Below are positions 7,316 through 16,834 of a DNA stretch of 44,985 bases, piece after piece; positions within the stretch are counted from its first letter, which is position 1, and every line of letters begins with the position of its first letter. This DNA comes from an uncultured Collinsella sp. (GTDB lineage Bacteria > Actinomycetota > Coriobacteriia > Coriobacteriales > Coriobacteriaceae): positions 1 to 44,985 of the forward strand of contig CABVAC010000012.1 in the NCBI GenBank assembly GCA_902496275.1, in the 5' to 3' direction. The notes beneath the pieces were generated by a model. It was not told the origin of the DNA, searched no databases, and saw nothing but the letters and a program-made list of their open reading frames with translations. A program made the translations under genes and the position numbers.

Positions 7316-9769
7316 TTACATCAAATCATAGGCGTCGACGTCAACGCTCACGCTCACGCCGCGCACAGAGCCCACCTCTTTGAGGCAGGCGTCGATATCA
7401 TCAGAGACATGGTACCCCACGGGCGACTTCACAAGCAGATGGAAGCGGTAACGGTCCTTGGCTCTCTCGATTACACACGAAGCCGGGCCCAGCACCTGCG
7501 GCACGGCACTCCCTGCCCGCAAAAAGTCGGGCGCGGCAGCATGCCAACGGCGCTTGAGGAGCTTTGCAATGCGCCCGATGTAGTCCTGCGCGTCGTCTCG
7601 GTTTGCCGACCACACCAAGATGTTGACCAGGCGAACAAACGGCGGGTACAGCGCGTCGCGGCGCTGGTCCAGGTCGTAGTCGGTAAAGATCGAACGGTCA
7701 TGCTCAGCGACGGCGCGAATGACCGGGTCCTCGGGCAGGTAGGTCTGGATGATGACCTCGCCATGACGATCGCCGCGCCCGGCACGTCCGGCGACCTGTT
7801 CCAGCAAATCGTAGGCGCGCTCCCCTGCGCGAAAGTCTGGCAGCTTGAGGGCGAAGTCGGCATTGACCACACCCACGAGCGTGACCTCGGGAAAGTCGAG
7901 GCCCTTTGCGATCATTTGGGTGCCCAGCAACACGGCGCAATCGGCCGCATCGAACTGCTCGAGCAACTTTTTGTGCGCATCCTTGCCGCGCGTGGAATCG
8001 GCATCCATGCGAATAATGGCGACGTCCTCGGGAAACATCTGGTGCAGTGCGTCCTCAATTTGCTGAGTACCCAGGCCCATTTTTGCCAGGTAGCGACTGC
8101 CACATTTGGGGCAACGGCTCGTGGGCGCGGGATACGGCTGCACGCGCCAAGACGAACCGCATGTGTGACACTGCAGCGTGTGCGTGCGCTCGTGATACGT
8201 AAGCGCGGTGGAGCAGTGGTTGCAGGTGGGGACGCATCCGCACTCGCGGCACATCAAGAACGGCGCAAAGCCACGGCGGTTATGTAGTAGCACTGCCTTC
8301 TCGCGGCGCTCGACCACGCGTTCCAAGCCTTCCATCAGCGGTTTTGAGAACATGGAGCGGCTGCCGTGAGAAAACTCACGGCGCAGGTCTGCGATTCGAA
8401 CCGTAGGCAGCACAGCGTGTCCAGGCCGCTCGGGCATCTCGACGCGCGTCCAGGTGGCACCGTTATACGTGCCACGGCGGCAACGGTCGAGGGCCTCGGC
8501 AGAAGGCGTAGCAGAGCCCAACACGAGCGGGCAGCGGTAGCGTCGCGCCATCTCGGCCGCCACATCGCGCGCGTGGTAGCGCGGACTGGAGCCTTGCTTG
8601 TAGCTGGTCTCGTGCTCCTCGTCGATGATGATGAGGCCCAAGTCAATGAGCGGGCAAAAGAGCGCCGAGCGGGCGCCTACGACCACGCGGGCCGCACCAC
8701 TGGCGACCATATCCCACTGGTCCAGACGCTCGCCGGCCGAAAGGCGCGAATGGAACACGGCAACCGTCTCGCCAAAGCGCGAGCGAAAGCGGCCGACGGT
8801 CTGGGCCGTCAGTGAGATCTCGGGCACCAGAACGCATGCCGAACGGCCGGCGGCCAGCACGCGCTCAATCGCCGAAAGGTAAACCTCGGTTTTGCCGGAG
8901 CCGGTGACGCCGTCGACCAGCACCACGTCGCCATGAGCGTCCAGACGGGCGCGCTCAATCTGCGCGAGTGCCTGTTGCTGGCCGTTCGTGAGCGCGACCG
9001 GCGCCTTGCCGCTTGCCGAGGACAGCGTGGTCTGCTCGCTGCAGCCACGCCAAGCACGGCGCTCCTCCACCACCACGACGCCGCGCCTTTCGAGCGCCTT
9101 GATGGTCGCTGACATGCTGTTGTAGAGCAGGTTGAGATCGCGCGTCGTGACCGGGCCGCACTGGAGCGCCCCGATGAGCTGACGCTGGCGGACCGCGGTC
9201 TTGGGCGGCGTGTAGTCGAAACCCTCGGGCGTGAGCATGACCCAGCGATTTTGGATAGGCTTGACGGCGGGGCGCTCAACCGTCCACACGCCGTCATCGC
9301 CCTTGACCACGCGCGGACTTCCACCCGGGGGCAAGAACAAACGCAAGCACTCGGAAAGCGTCGCGACATACTCGCGGCTCATCCAGCGTGCGATACGGGC
9401 AGCCTCCGCGGTAAAGAGCGGTTTGCTGAGAATCGCCTCGACGGGCTTGATGCGCGCAGGATCGAAGACCCTGTTGCCTTGCAGGTCGCCCAGCTCAGAC
9501 GCAATGTCAATGATATAGCCCGCGGCCGCACGGTTGCCAAAATGGACCAGGACCGTAGACCCGACTTGGGCCTCGTTGGCGAGGGATTGTGGAATGCCGT
9601 AAGCAAACGGCTCGGACAGCGCGCGGGTGGGAATGTCGAGGACCACGCTCGTGTAGGCGGCAGTGGGCTCGGGTGCAGGCTTAGGCTGAGCCGAGGCAGC
9701 GGCAGGCAGGGGCTCCACCGGAGCCTCCTCCGGTTCCGGCGAACCAAACAGCGAAAGTTGCTCGGCCAT
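7316..9769 (-). CDS. priA: Primosomal protein N' (replication restart helicase PriA)
   Basis: 817 residues. PriA reloads the replisome at stalled forks. The N-terminal DNA-binding region (about 50-210) is followed by a superfamily 2 helicase with Walker A GVTGSGKTE and the DEEH box (IIDEEHETSYKQ). A zinc-binding insertion holds paired cysteines (CRECGC, CNHC, CHTCG, CPKCG), and the helicase C-domain contains the conserved GTQMIAKGLDFP and AGRAGRG. The start at 9769 is chosen because a ggaggt ribosome binding site lies 9 bases upstream; a more upstream ATG at 9787 overlaps that site. It is the first gene of the priA-def-fmt-rsmB operon. Confidence 0.95.
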   Translation of the reverse strand: MAEQLSLFGSPEPEEAPVEPLPAAASAQPKPAPEPTAAYTSVVLDIPTRALSEPFAYGIPQSLANEAQVGSTVLVHFGNRAAAGYIIDIASELGDLQGNRVFDPARIKPVEAILSKPLFTAEAARIARWMSREYVATLSECLRLFLPPGGSPRVVKGDDGVWTVERPAVKPIQNRWVMLTPEGFDYTPPKTAVRQRQLIGALQCGPVTTRDLNLLYNSMSATIKALERRGVVVVEERRAWRGCSEQTTLSSASGKAPVALTNGQQQALAQIERARLDAHGDVVLVDGVTGSGKTEVYLSAIERVLAAGRSACVLVPEISLTAQTVGRFRSRFGETVAVFHSRLSAGERLDQWDMVASGAARVVVGARSALFCPLIDLGLIIIDEEHETSYKQGSSPRYHARDVAAEMARRYRCPLVLGSATPSAEALDRCRRGTYNGATWTRVEMPERPGHAVLPTVRIADLRREFSHGSRSMFSKPLMEGLERVVERREKAVLLHNRRGFAPFLMCRECGCVPTCNHCSTALTYHERTHTLQCHTCGSSWRVQPYPAPTSRCPKCGSRYLAKMGLGTQQIEDALHQMFPEDVAIIRMDADSTRGKDAHKKLLEQFDAADCAVLLGTQMIAKGLDFPEVTLVGVVNADFALKLPDFRAGERAYDLLEQVAGRAGRGDRHGEVIIQTYLPEDPVIRAVAEHDRSIFTDYDLDQRRDALYPPFVRLVNILVWSANRDDAQDYIGRIAKLLKRRWHAAAPDFLRAGSAVPQVLGPASCVIERAKDRYRFHLLVKSPVGYHVSDDIDACLKEVGSVRGVSVSVDVDAYDLM

Positions 9770-9799
9770 GGCCCCAGCACCTCCCATCCCATTCGTCTA

Positions 9800-9834
9800 C
9801 AGAAACAAGAACCCCGCTCAGGGTGAACGGGGCT
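9800..9834 (-). terminator. Intrinsic terminator after gltX
   Basis: On the minus strand the stem agccccg...cggggtt (9812-9832 core) is followed by the T-rich ttcttgtttct. It lies in the 89-base gap between gltX and priA, so gltX is probably a separate transcript. Confidence 0.7.
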
Positions 9835-9858
9835 CGGATACAAACGTTTGCGCAGCGA

Positions 9859-11334
9859 TTAAAGCGCCATCGTGCGGGCGCGATCGATGCGCGCCAAGCA
9901 GTCGTCGCGGCCGACGAGCGCCATGGTCTCGCCCAGCGGAGGGCTCACCATGTTGCCGCAGACGGCTACGCGCACGGCCTGGAACACCACGCGCTTCTTA
10001 AGGTCCATCTGCTCGGGCAGCGGTTCAAGCGCGGCGTCGATGTTGGCAGCCGTCCACTCGTCCACGCCCTCGAGCGCGGCCTTGGCGGCATCCAGAATGG
10101 CACCCATGCCCTCCTTGGCCAGGCCCTTGTTGACGGACTTCTCGTCATACTCAAGCGTCTCGGCCGTAGCGAAGATGGGAGCGGCGACGGTCACGGCGTC
10201 GGCCGGCATCTTGGTGCGCGGCTTGACGATGGCAGCGAGCGCGTCGATCCAATCCTCGCCGTACTCGACATTACCCTCGATGAGACCCGCCTCGTGCAGC
10301 TCGGGGACCATGATCTCGTCGGCAAACTGAGCATCGGACATGCCATTGATGTATTCAGCGTTGACCCAATCGAGCTTCTTGGGGTCGAAGGTCGCCGGGT
10401 TCTTGGAGATGCGATCGAGCGAAAACTTGCTGGCCAGGACATCGCGCGGGATGATCGTGGTCTCGCCGTCGAGCGACCAGCCGAGCAGCGCCAAGTAGTT
10501 GACGAAGGCGTCGGACAGGTAGCCGGCGTCGCGGTACTCCTCCACGGAGGTGGCGCCGTGGCGCTTGGAGAGCTTTTTGCCGTCGGCGCCCAGGATCATG
10601 GAGATGTGGGCGAACGTGGGCACGGGAGCGCCGAGGGCCTCGTACACCATGACCTGACGCGGGGTGTTGGACAGATGGTCGTCGCCACGGATGACATGGG
10701 TGATCTTCATCATGGCGTCGTCGACGACGGTCGCGAAGTTGTACGTGGGCGTGCCATCGGAGCGGAAGATGACAAAGTCGTCGAGCTCCTTGGCGTCGAA
10801 GGTCACCTCGCCGTGAACGGCGTCGTGGATGACGACATCGCCGCGGTCCTCGGGCACCTTGATGCGCAGGACGTAGGACTCGCCGGCCTCGATGCGGCGG
10901 CGGGCCTCCTCGGGATCAAGATCGCGGCAACGGCGCTGATAGCCCTGGAAGGGGTCCTTGCGCTCCTGCGCGGCCTTGCGGTCGGCGTCGAGCTGCTCCT
11001 TGGTGCAGAAGCAGGGATAGGCCTTGCCCTCGTTCCAAAGCTTCTGGGCGGCCTGCTTGTACAGGTCCAGGCGCTCGGTCTGGGCGTAGGGTCCAAAATC
11101 GCCGCCCACCTCGGGACCCTCGTCCCAGTCCAGGCCCAGCCAACGCATGGCGCGCAGGATGATCTGTGTGTTCTCGTCGGTAGAGCGGGTAGGGTCGGTG
11201 TCGTCGATGCGCAGGATGAACGTGCCGCCGTTAGCACGGGCGAAAGCCCAGTTATAGATAGCGGTGCGGGCGCCGCCGATGTGCAGCTTGCCCGTCGGTG
11301 AGGGTGCAAAGCGGACGCGAACGTCTGATGCCAT
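9859..11334 (-). CDS. gltX: Glutamyl-tRNA synthetase
   Basis: 491 residues, class I aminoacyl-tRNA synthetase charging tRNA with glutamate. The HIGH motif appears as PSPTGKLHIGGART near the N-terminus and the KMSKS motif as KKLSKRHGATS around residue 255. The C-terminal anticodon-binding helical region is complete. The chosen ATG has gaggag 6 bases upstream; an upstream in-frame ATG at 11373 lacks such a site and adds a non-conserved extension. In many Gram-positives this enzyme also misacylates tRNA(Gln) for the amidotransferase route; whether that holds here cannot be seen from this window. Confidence 0.95.
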   Translation of the reverse strand: MASDVRVRFAPSPTGKLHIGGARTAIYNWAFARANGGTFILRIDDTDPTRSTDENTQIILRAMRWLGLDWDEGPEVGGDFGPYAQTERLDLYKQAAQKLWNEGKAYPCFCTKEQLDADRKAAQERKDPFQGYQRRCRDLDPEEARRRIEAGESYVLRIKVPEDRGDVVIHDAVHGEVTFDAKELDDFVIFRSDGTPTYNFATVVDDAMMKITHVIRGDDHLSNTPRQVMVYEALGAPVPTFAHISMILGADGKKLSKRHGATSVEEYRDAGYLSDAFVNYLALLGWSLDGETTIIPRDVLASKFSLDRISKNPATFDPKKLDWVNAEYINGMSDAQFADEIMVPELHEAGLIEGNVEYGEDWIDALAAIVKPRTKMPADAVTVAAPIFATAETLEYDEKSVNKGLAKEGMGAILDAAKAALEGVDEWTAANIDAALEPLPEQMDLKKRVVFQAVRVAVCGNMVSPPLGETMALVGRDDCLARIDRARTMAL

Positions 11335-11617
11335 GGAAATCTCCTCGATTGCAGGATGGATGTCTAACCGCACCAGTATAAAGCATCAATGCAACCTCCG
11401 CACAAAGGGCACCGACCTACTCATTGGGGACAGACTTAAATGACCATTCTTTGGGCAACCTGTCGGCACTTAGGCAAGGCTGGTCATTTATGTCTGTCCC
11501 CAATGAGTAGGTGCGGAAAGGGTGTGAATGTTTGATTTACGCGCTATGATGTGCCCTTGCATAGAGAGCCCGGCGGAATGGTAACGGTCGCCGGGACACG
11601 TTTTTGAAAGGACAATC
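11335..11617. promoter_or_regulatory. Divergent intergenic region between gltX and metK
   Basis: 283 bases with no gene. On the minus strand a tatact box (plus 11375-11380) could be the gltX -10. On plus, tatgat at 11545-11550 could be the metK -10; its -35 is weak. A GC-rich hairpin cccggcg...cgccggg (11569-11595) sits just ahead of the metK ribosome binding site. A 98-base inverted repeat fills the middle. I see no recognisable SAM riboswitch. Confidence 0.4.
11415..11512. repeat. 32-base inverted repeat between divergent gltX and metK
   Basis: Arms 11415-11446 and 11481-11512 are reverse complements at 31 of 32 positions (shared core cattggggacagac), separated by 34 bases. The arms are much longer than a terminator stem and no T-run follows. 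This has the form of a palindromic dispersed repeat or a MITE-like relic. Confidence 0.8.
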
Positions 11618-12898
<1,281 letters not shown>

Positions 12899-12935
12899 TT
12901 GGGAACCACCAAGGTCACAACACGCATACGCTTTC

Positions 12936-12976
12936 AAAAGAAGTACCGCCCCCCAAACGGTACTTCTTTTTTATTT
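12936..12976 (+). terminator. Intrinsic terminator after metK
   Basis: aaaagaagtaccg (12936-12948) pairs with cggtacttctttt (12958-12970), followed by ttattt. The A-rich upstream and T-rich downstream sides suggest it may work in both directions. Confidence 0.9.
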
Positions 12977-13211
12977 GAACGGTGGTGAAGATGATCCGAC
13001 CTGGGACATGGAATAGGTCATAGGCCCATAAATTTCGCAGCAGAGCGACTCCAACCATGTATCCTAAGTTCCGAGGGCTTTGGTATTTGGTCGGTCGCGA
13101 GTTCCGCACGAGCCGGAGGCCACTTAATGTGGCCTCCGTGCGAGCCAGGACTGTAGAGCAGGCGACCAAATACCAAAGCCCTCGGAACGACGGGATAGAA
13201 CAGGAGCACCC
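12977..13211 (+). promoter_or_regulatory. Leader of the serine dehydratase gene
   Basis: No gene is supported here. The stretch before 13068 should hold the sdaA promoter, but no convincing -35/-10 pair could be picked. The rest is dominated by the nested inverted repeat described separately, which would form the 5' untranslated region of the sdaA message if transcription starts upstream of it. Confidence 0.35.
13068..13188. repeat. Nested inverted repeat with 26-bp perfect arms
   Basis: Outer arms 13068-13093 and 13163-13188 are perfect 26-base reverse complements (left arm begins gttccgagggctttgg). Inside lies a second hairpin: ggaggccac (13115-13123), loop ttaat, gtggcctcc (13129-13137), extended by gcac/gtgc at 13106 and 13138. 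The element ends 23 bases before the sdaA ATG and lacks a T-run. Possibilities are a structured 5' leader, a MITE-like relic, or a dispersed RNA-like repeat. Confidence 0.85.
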
Positions 13212-14819
13212 ATGGCAAGCAAGCCGCAAACACTAGCTACGACCTCGGCATTCGAGATCTTGGGCCCCGTCATGGTCGGCCCCAGCTCGTCGCACACCGC
13301 TGGCGCCCTGCGCTGCGCCCAAGTTGCCGCCAGCCTGCTGGAAGGCCGCATCACCAAAGTCACCTTTGGCCTGTGGAACTCCTTCGCCCACACCTACCGC
13401 GGCCACGGCACCGATCGTGCACTCGTCGCGGGCATCCTGGGCCTCGACACCGATGACGAGAACATCAAGCAGGCCTTCGACCTCGCGCGCGAGCAGGGCC
13501 TCGAATATCACTTTGACATCAAAGGCGACGACGCCTCCATCCACCCCAATACCGTCGACATCGACATGGTCGACGACACGGGCGCCACGGCACAGGTCCG
13601 CGGCGAGAGCCTGGGCGGCGGCAAGATGCGCATCAGCCGCATTAACGGCGTCGGCGTCGACATCTCGGGCATGTATTCCACGCTCTTCGTGGCGCACATG
13701 GATGTCCCCGGTGTACTCGCCGCGCTCACCAACCTGCTCGCCTACGCCCACGTGAACATCGCTTTCTGCCGCACCTACCGCACCGAAGTGGGCGGCCAGG
13801 CCTACTCCGTATTTGAGACCGACGGCACGCCCGACGACACCGTCGTCCCCATGCTGCGCAAGCTCGACAATGTCGATTACGCAACGTTTATCGAACTCCC
13901 CGGTTCTGCCTCGTCGCTCTCCCCCGGCGTCTCGGCCAAGGAAATCTTCGACGACGGCGAGCAGTTGCTCGATGCGTGTGAGGAACTGGGGCTCAGCATC
14001 GGCGCCGTCATGGCCGTTCGCGAGGCGCGTCTGACCGGCGAGGCCCACGCCGTCGCTGCCATGCGCCGCGTGCTCGACGTCATGCGCGAGGAGACCACGG
14101 CCCCCATCGCCAATCCGCAGCGTTCGCTCGGCGGGCTTATCGGCGGCGAGGCCAAGCTTGTCGAAGCCACCGGCCGCAATGATTTGAGCGCAAGCCTGAT
14201 GGGCCCCGTTCAGACCGATGCCGTGGCCCGCGCGATGGCCGTGCTCGAACGCTCCGCCACCATGGGCGTGATCGTCGCCGCCCCCACGGCAGGCTCAGCG
14301 GGTGTTGTGCCCGGCTGCGTGCTTGCACTCGCCGATCGCCTGCAGCTCGACGACGAGCAGGTCATGGACGCGCTCTACTGCGCAGCCGCCATCGGCCTCA
14401 ACCTCACCACGAGCGCCTGCGTCGCCGGCGCCGAGGGCGGATGCCAGGCCGAGGTGGGAAGCGCCGCCGCCATGGCAGCCGCCGCGCTGGTGCAGATGCT
14501 CGGCGGCACGCCCGAGCAGGCGCTCGACGCCAGTTCCATCGCGCTGAGTAACCTGCTGGGCCTCGTTTGTGACCCCGTCGGTGGCCTCGTGGAGGTGCCC
14601 TGCCAAAACCGCAACGCCATCGGCGTAGCAGCGGCCTTTAGCTCGGCACAACTCGCCCTCGCAGGCATTAAGAGCTTGGTGCCGTTTGACCAGATGGCAC
14701 ATGTAATGCTCTCGGTGGGCCACGCGTTGCCAGCCACGCTGCGCGAGACGGCAAAGGGCGGCATCGCGCAGGCTCCGGCCGCACTTTCGGCCTGTGCAAA
14801 ATGCGGTGTGTGCGGATAG
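13212..14819 (+). CDS. sdaA: L-serine dehydratase, iron-sulfur type, single chain
   Basis: 535 residues. It deaminates L-serine to pyruvate and ammonia with an oxygen-sensitive [4Fe-4S] cluster, fitting an anaerobe that ferments amino acids. The order is beta then alpha: residues about 1-150 are the beta domain (LGPVMVGPSSSHTAGA), about 155-225 an ACT-type domain, and about 250-535 the alpha catalytic domain with cysteines in SACVAGAEGGC, LVCDPVGG and VPCQNRNA that fit the cluster ligands. In some bacteria these are two proteins; here they are fused. The C-terminus ends CAKCGVCG. An aggag site lies 6 bases before the ATG. Confidence 0.95.
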   Translation: MASKPQTLATTSAFEILGPVMVGPSSSHTAGALRCAQVAASLLEGRITKVTFGLWNSFAHTYRGHGTDRALVAGILGLDTDDENIKQAFDLAREQGLEYHFDIKGDDASIHPNTVDIDMVDDTGATAQVRGESLGGGKMRISRINGVGVDISGMYSTLFVAHMDVPGVLAALTNLLAYAHVNIAFCRTYRTEVGGQAYSVFETDGTPDDTVVPMLRKLDNVDYATFIELPGSASSLSPGVSAKEIFDDGEQLLDACEELGLSIGAVMAVREARLTGEAHAVAAMRRVLDVMREETTAPIANPQRSLGGLIGGEAKLVEATGRNDLSASLMGPVQTDAVARAMAVLERSATMGVIVAAPTAGSAGVVPGCVLALADRLQLDDEQVMDALYCAAAIGLNLTTSACVAGAEGGCQAEVGSAAAMAAAALVQMLGGTPEQALDASSIALSNLLGLVCDPVGGLVEVPCQNRNAIGVAAAFSSAQLALAGIKSLVPFDQMAHVMLSVGHALPATLRETAKGGIAQAPAALSACAKCGVCG

Positions 14820-14840
14820 CGACTAAGAACGACTCAAAGG

Positions 14841-14856
14841 TGGGACATTTGTCCCA
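14841..14856. repeat. Short hairpin after sdaA
   Basis: tgggaca-tt-tgtccca is a perfect 7-bp inverted repeat 21 bases beyond the sdaA stop, followed by gctctttc. It may be a weak terminator or an operator for the next gene; the evidence does not separate the two. Confidence 0.35.
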
Positions 14857-14882
14857 GCTCTTTCGAATGCCACCGTTTCCGT

Positions 14883-14911
14883 ACCACAAACAGCAGGGCA
14901 ATCGCTATAAT
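14883..14911 (+). promoter_or_regulatory. Candidate promoter of the L,D-transpeptidase gene
   Basis: A consensus tataat -10 box lies at 14906-14911. The matching -35 at the right distance (accaca, 14883-14888) is poor, so the call rests on the -10 box and its position 57 bases before the start codon. Confidence 0.45.
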
Positions 14912-14968
14912 GCAAGCCCAGTAAAAACACGATGAACCGCAAGGCGAAAATCGAAGGATATGCATACG

Positions 14969-16702
14969 ATGTTGCAAAACGATCGAACTCAACTGATTAC
15001 CGATCCGCAGCAGCCGAGCAGGCACACCGGCGGCGTTCAGTCGCCGCGTCCTATCGCGCCGAGCCACGGTCAGCAGCGTAGTGCAGCAAACGCTTCCCAA
15101 CGCCCGAACCAACAGCGACAGCAGCGTCAACAACGTCAGCAGCGCCAGGCAAACGGCAATGCGCCCAAGCAGCCCCACACGCACGCTCGAGGCGATCGTG
15201 GCCCCGCGCGCAAACCCGCCGAGAACAATAAGTCGGGCAAAAAGACGACGCTCTTTGTCGTCCTGGGTCTAATCGTCATTGTCTATATCGTAGGCGTCGT
15301 AGCATTTTCGCAGGTAGCCTACCCCAACACCACCATCGCCGGCGTCGACGTCTCGTTCTCCAACGCTTCGTCTGCCGCCACCAAGGTCAATTCGGCATGG
15401 AAGCACTATAAGCTCGCCGTGACAGGCGATGACTTTAGCTGGACCTATCAGCCCGAGTCCGATGAACCCATCGTCGATGGCGAAGCTGCCGCAAAAGAGA
15501 TCATCAACCACAACGAAGCCTTTATTTGGCCGGTCCGCCTTGTGGAATCCTTAAGCGGCAAGACCAAAACAACCGCTACCTCCAACGAAGTCGATCTTGA
15601 TCAAGACGTCGACCTGTCCATGCTCTCCGACACCTTTGACCAAAAGAAGTTTGAGAAGGATCTGGGCGCCGCCATCAACGAGTTTAACGAGGGCCGTTCG
15701 GGCACGTTCGAGGCCAATAGCTCCTATGACGAGCAGGCCGGCAAGTTTACCGTCGAGAAGGCGCGCTCCAACGAAAAACTCAACCGCGAGCATGTCATTA
15801 AGTATGCCGAGCTCGAGCTTGCCTCGCTGGCCGAGTCCGTAGATCTTTCCAAGCTCGGCAACGATGCCTATGAGCCGCTCAATGGAACGCTGACCGATGA
15901 TCAGATTCAGGCCGCATGCGATGCCGCCAACAACTTTCTGGGCGTCAACGTGACCCTCAAGCTCAACGGCGAGGATGCCGGCAAGGTTGATGGCAGCTCC
16001 GTATTGCAGTGGATCAGCTTTGCCGATCCCGCCAACCCAACGCTCGATACGTCGCAGATCAGCAACTGGGCAGCCGAACTCGCCAACGGCTTTAATACCG
16101 TGGGCTCCACTCGCTGGTGGACGCGCGCCGATGGCAAGCAGTGCGCCGTCGAAGGCGGCGACTTTGGTTGGTCCATCGACAGCAGCTCGCTCGCCAAGCA
16201 GGTCGAGGACGCCATTAACAACAAGCAGACCGGCGAGATCGAGATCAAGTACTCCAAGAAGGCCGACACCTTTACCGCAAAGGGAGAGCCCGACTGGAAG
16301 GCGTATATCGACGTCGACCTGTCCGAGCAGCACGCGCGCTACTATGACGAGAGCGGTAATATCGTGTGGGAGGCCAACTTTATTTCCGGCAAACCGGGCG
16401 AAGACGCCACCCCCGAGGGTGTGTGGCAAATCAACAGCAACGACGGCGGCAGCACCCTGATCGGAGCCAAGGACCCCGAGACCGGTAAACCCAAATATGA
16501 GAGCCCGGTGAGCTACTGGATGCCGTTTGAGGGCAACATGATCGGCTTCCACGACGCCACCTGGCAAAACGACAAGAGCTTCGATAACGCCGAGTCGTAC
16601 AAGTGGTGCGGCAGCCACGGTTGCATCAACCTGCGCCTGGCCGACGCCAAGGCACTGCACGATTGCATCAAAGTCGGCCTGTGCGTGGTTGTCCACTCGT
16701 AG
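14969..16702 (+). CDS. L,D-transpeptidase (YkuD) with peptidoglycan-binding domain
   Basis: About 577 residues. It forms L,D (3-3) peptidoglycan cross-links or attaches proteins to the wall, and is usually beta-lactam tolerant. Layout: a cytoplasmic, Gln/Arg/Asn-rich tail (about 1-88), one membrane anchor (about 90-112, TLFVVLGLIVIVYIVGVV), an extracellular peptidoglycan-binding-4-like region (about 120-440) and a C-terminal YkuD domain with SHGCINL, where C552 is the catalytic cysteine, and GFHDA upstream supplying a conserved His. The start codon at 14969 has aagga 10 bases upstream; an ATG at 14960 is too close to that site. The tail resembles those of proteins regulated by phosphorylation or localisation, but that is speculation. 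Confidence 0.9.
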   Translation: MLQNDRTQLITDPQQPSRHTGGVQSPRPIAPSHGQQRSAANASQRPNQQRQQRQQRQQRQANGNAPKQPHTHARGDRGPARKPAENNKSGKKTTLFVVLGLIVIVYIVGVVAFSQVAYPNTTIAGVDVSFSNASSAATKVNSAWKHYKLAVTGDDFSWTYQPESDEPIVDGEAAAKEIINHNEAFIWPVRLVESLSGKTKTTATSNEVDLDQDVDLSMLSDTFDQKKFEKDLGAAINEFNEGRSGTFEANSSYDEQAGKFTVEKARSNEKLNREHVIKYAELELASLAESVDLSKLGNDAYEPLNGTLTDDQIQAACDAANNFLGVNVTLKLNGEDAGKVDGSSVLQWISFADPANPTLDTSQISNWAAELANGFNTVGSTRWWTRADGKQCAVEGGDFGWSIDSSSLAKQVEDAINNKQTGEIEIKYSKKADTFTAKGEPDWKAYIDVDLSEQHARYYDESGNIVWEANFISGKPGEDATPEGVWQINSNDGGSTLIGAKDPETGKPKYESPVSYWMPFEGNMIGFHDATWQNDKSFDNAESYKWCGSHGCINLRLADAKALHDCIKVGLCVVVHS

Positions 16703-16770
16703 TGCAACGCGCGCATTCCTACAACGTGGAACCGCTGCGACCAATCTAACAGTTCCGAAAGAAACCGTCC

Positions 16771-16804
16771 TATGCGCCCGCCCCAACCGGTGGGCGCATA
16801 TAAT
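16771..16804 (+). promoter_or_regulatory. Hairpin and -10 box before the export operon
   Basis: tatgcgcccgcc (16771-16782) pairs, with one mismatch, with ggtgggcgcata (16789-16800). The right arm runs into a consensus tataat (16799-16804), 30 bases before the macA-like ATG. The hairpin may end the transpeptidase transcript or act as an operator overlapping the promoter. Confidence 0.4.
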
Positions 16805-16834
16805 TATCGAGGTTCTTTCTATAAAGGAGACGCT

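Noticed and set aside
9823..11301. 492-residue plus-strand frame opposite gltX
   Set aside because: Composition is typical of an antisense shadow and it would oppose an essential synthetase.
13018..13233. Small minus-strand frames in the sdaA leader
   Set aside because: They run through both arms of the nested palindrome and lack start-site support.
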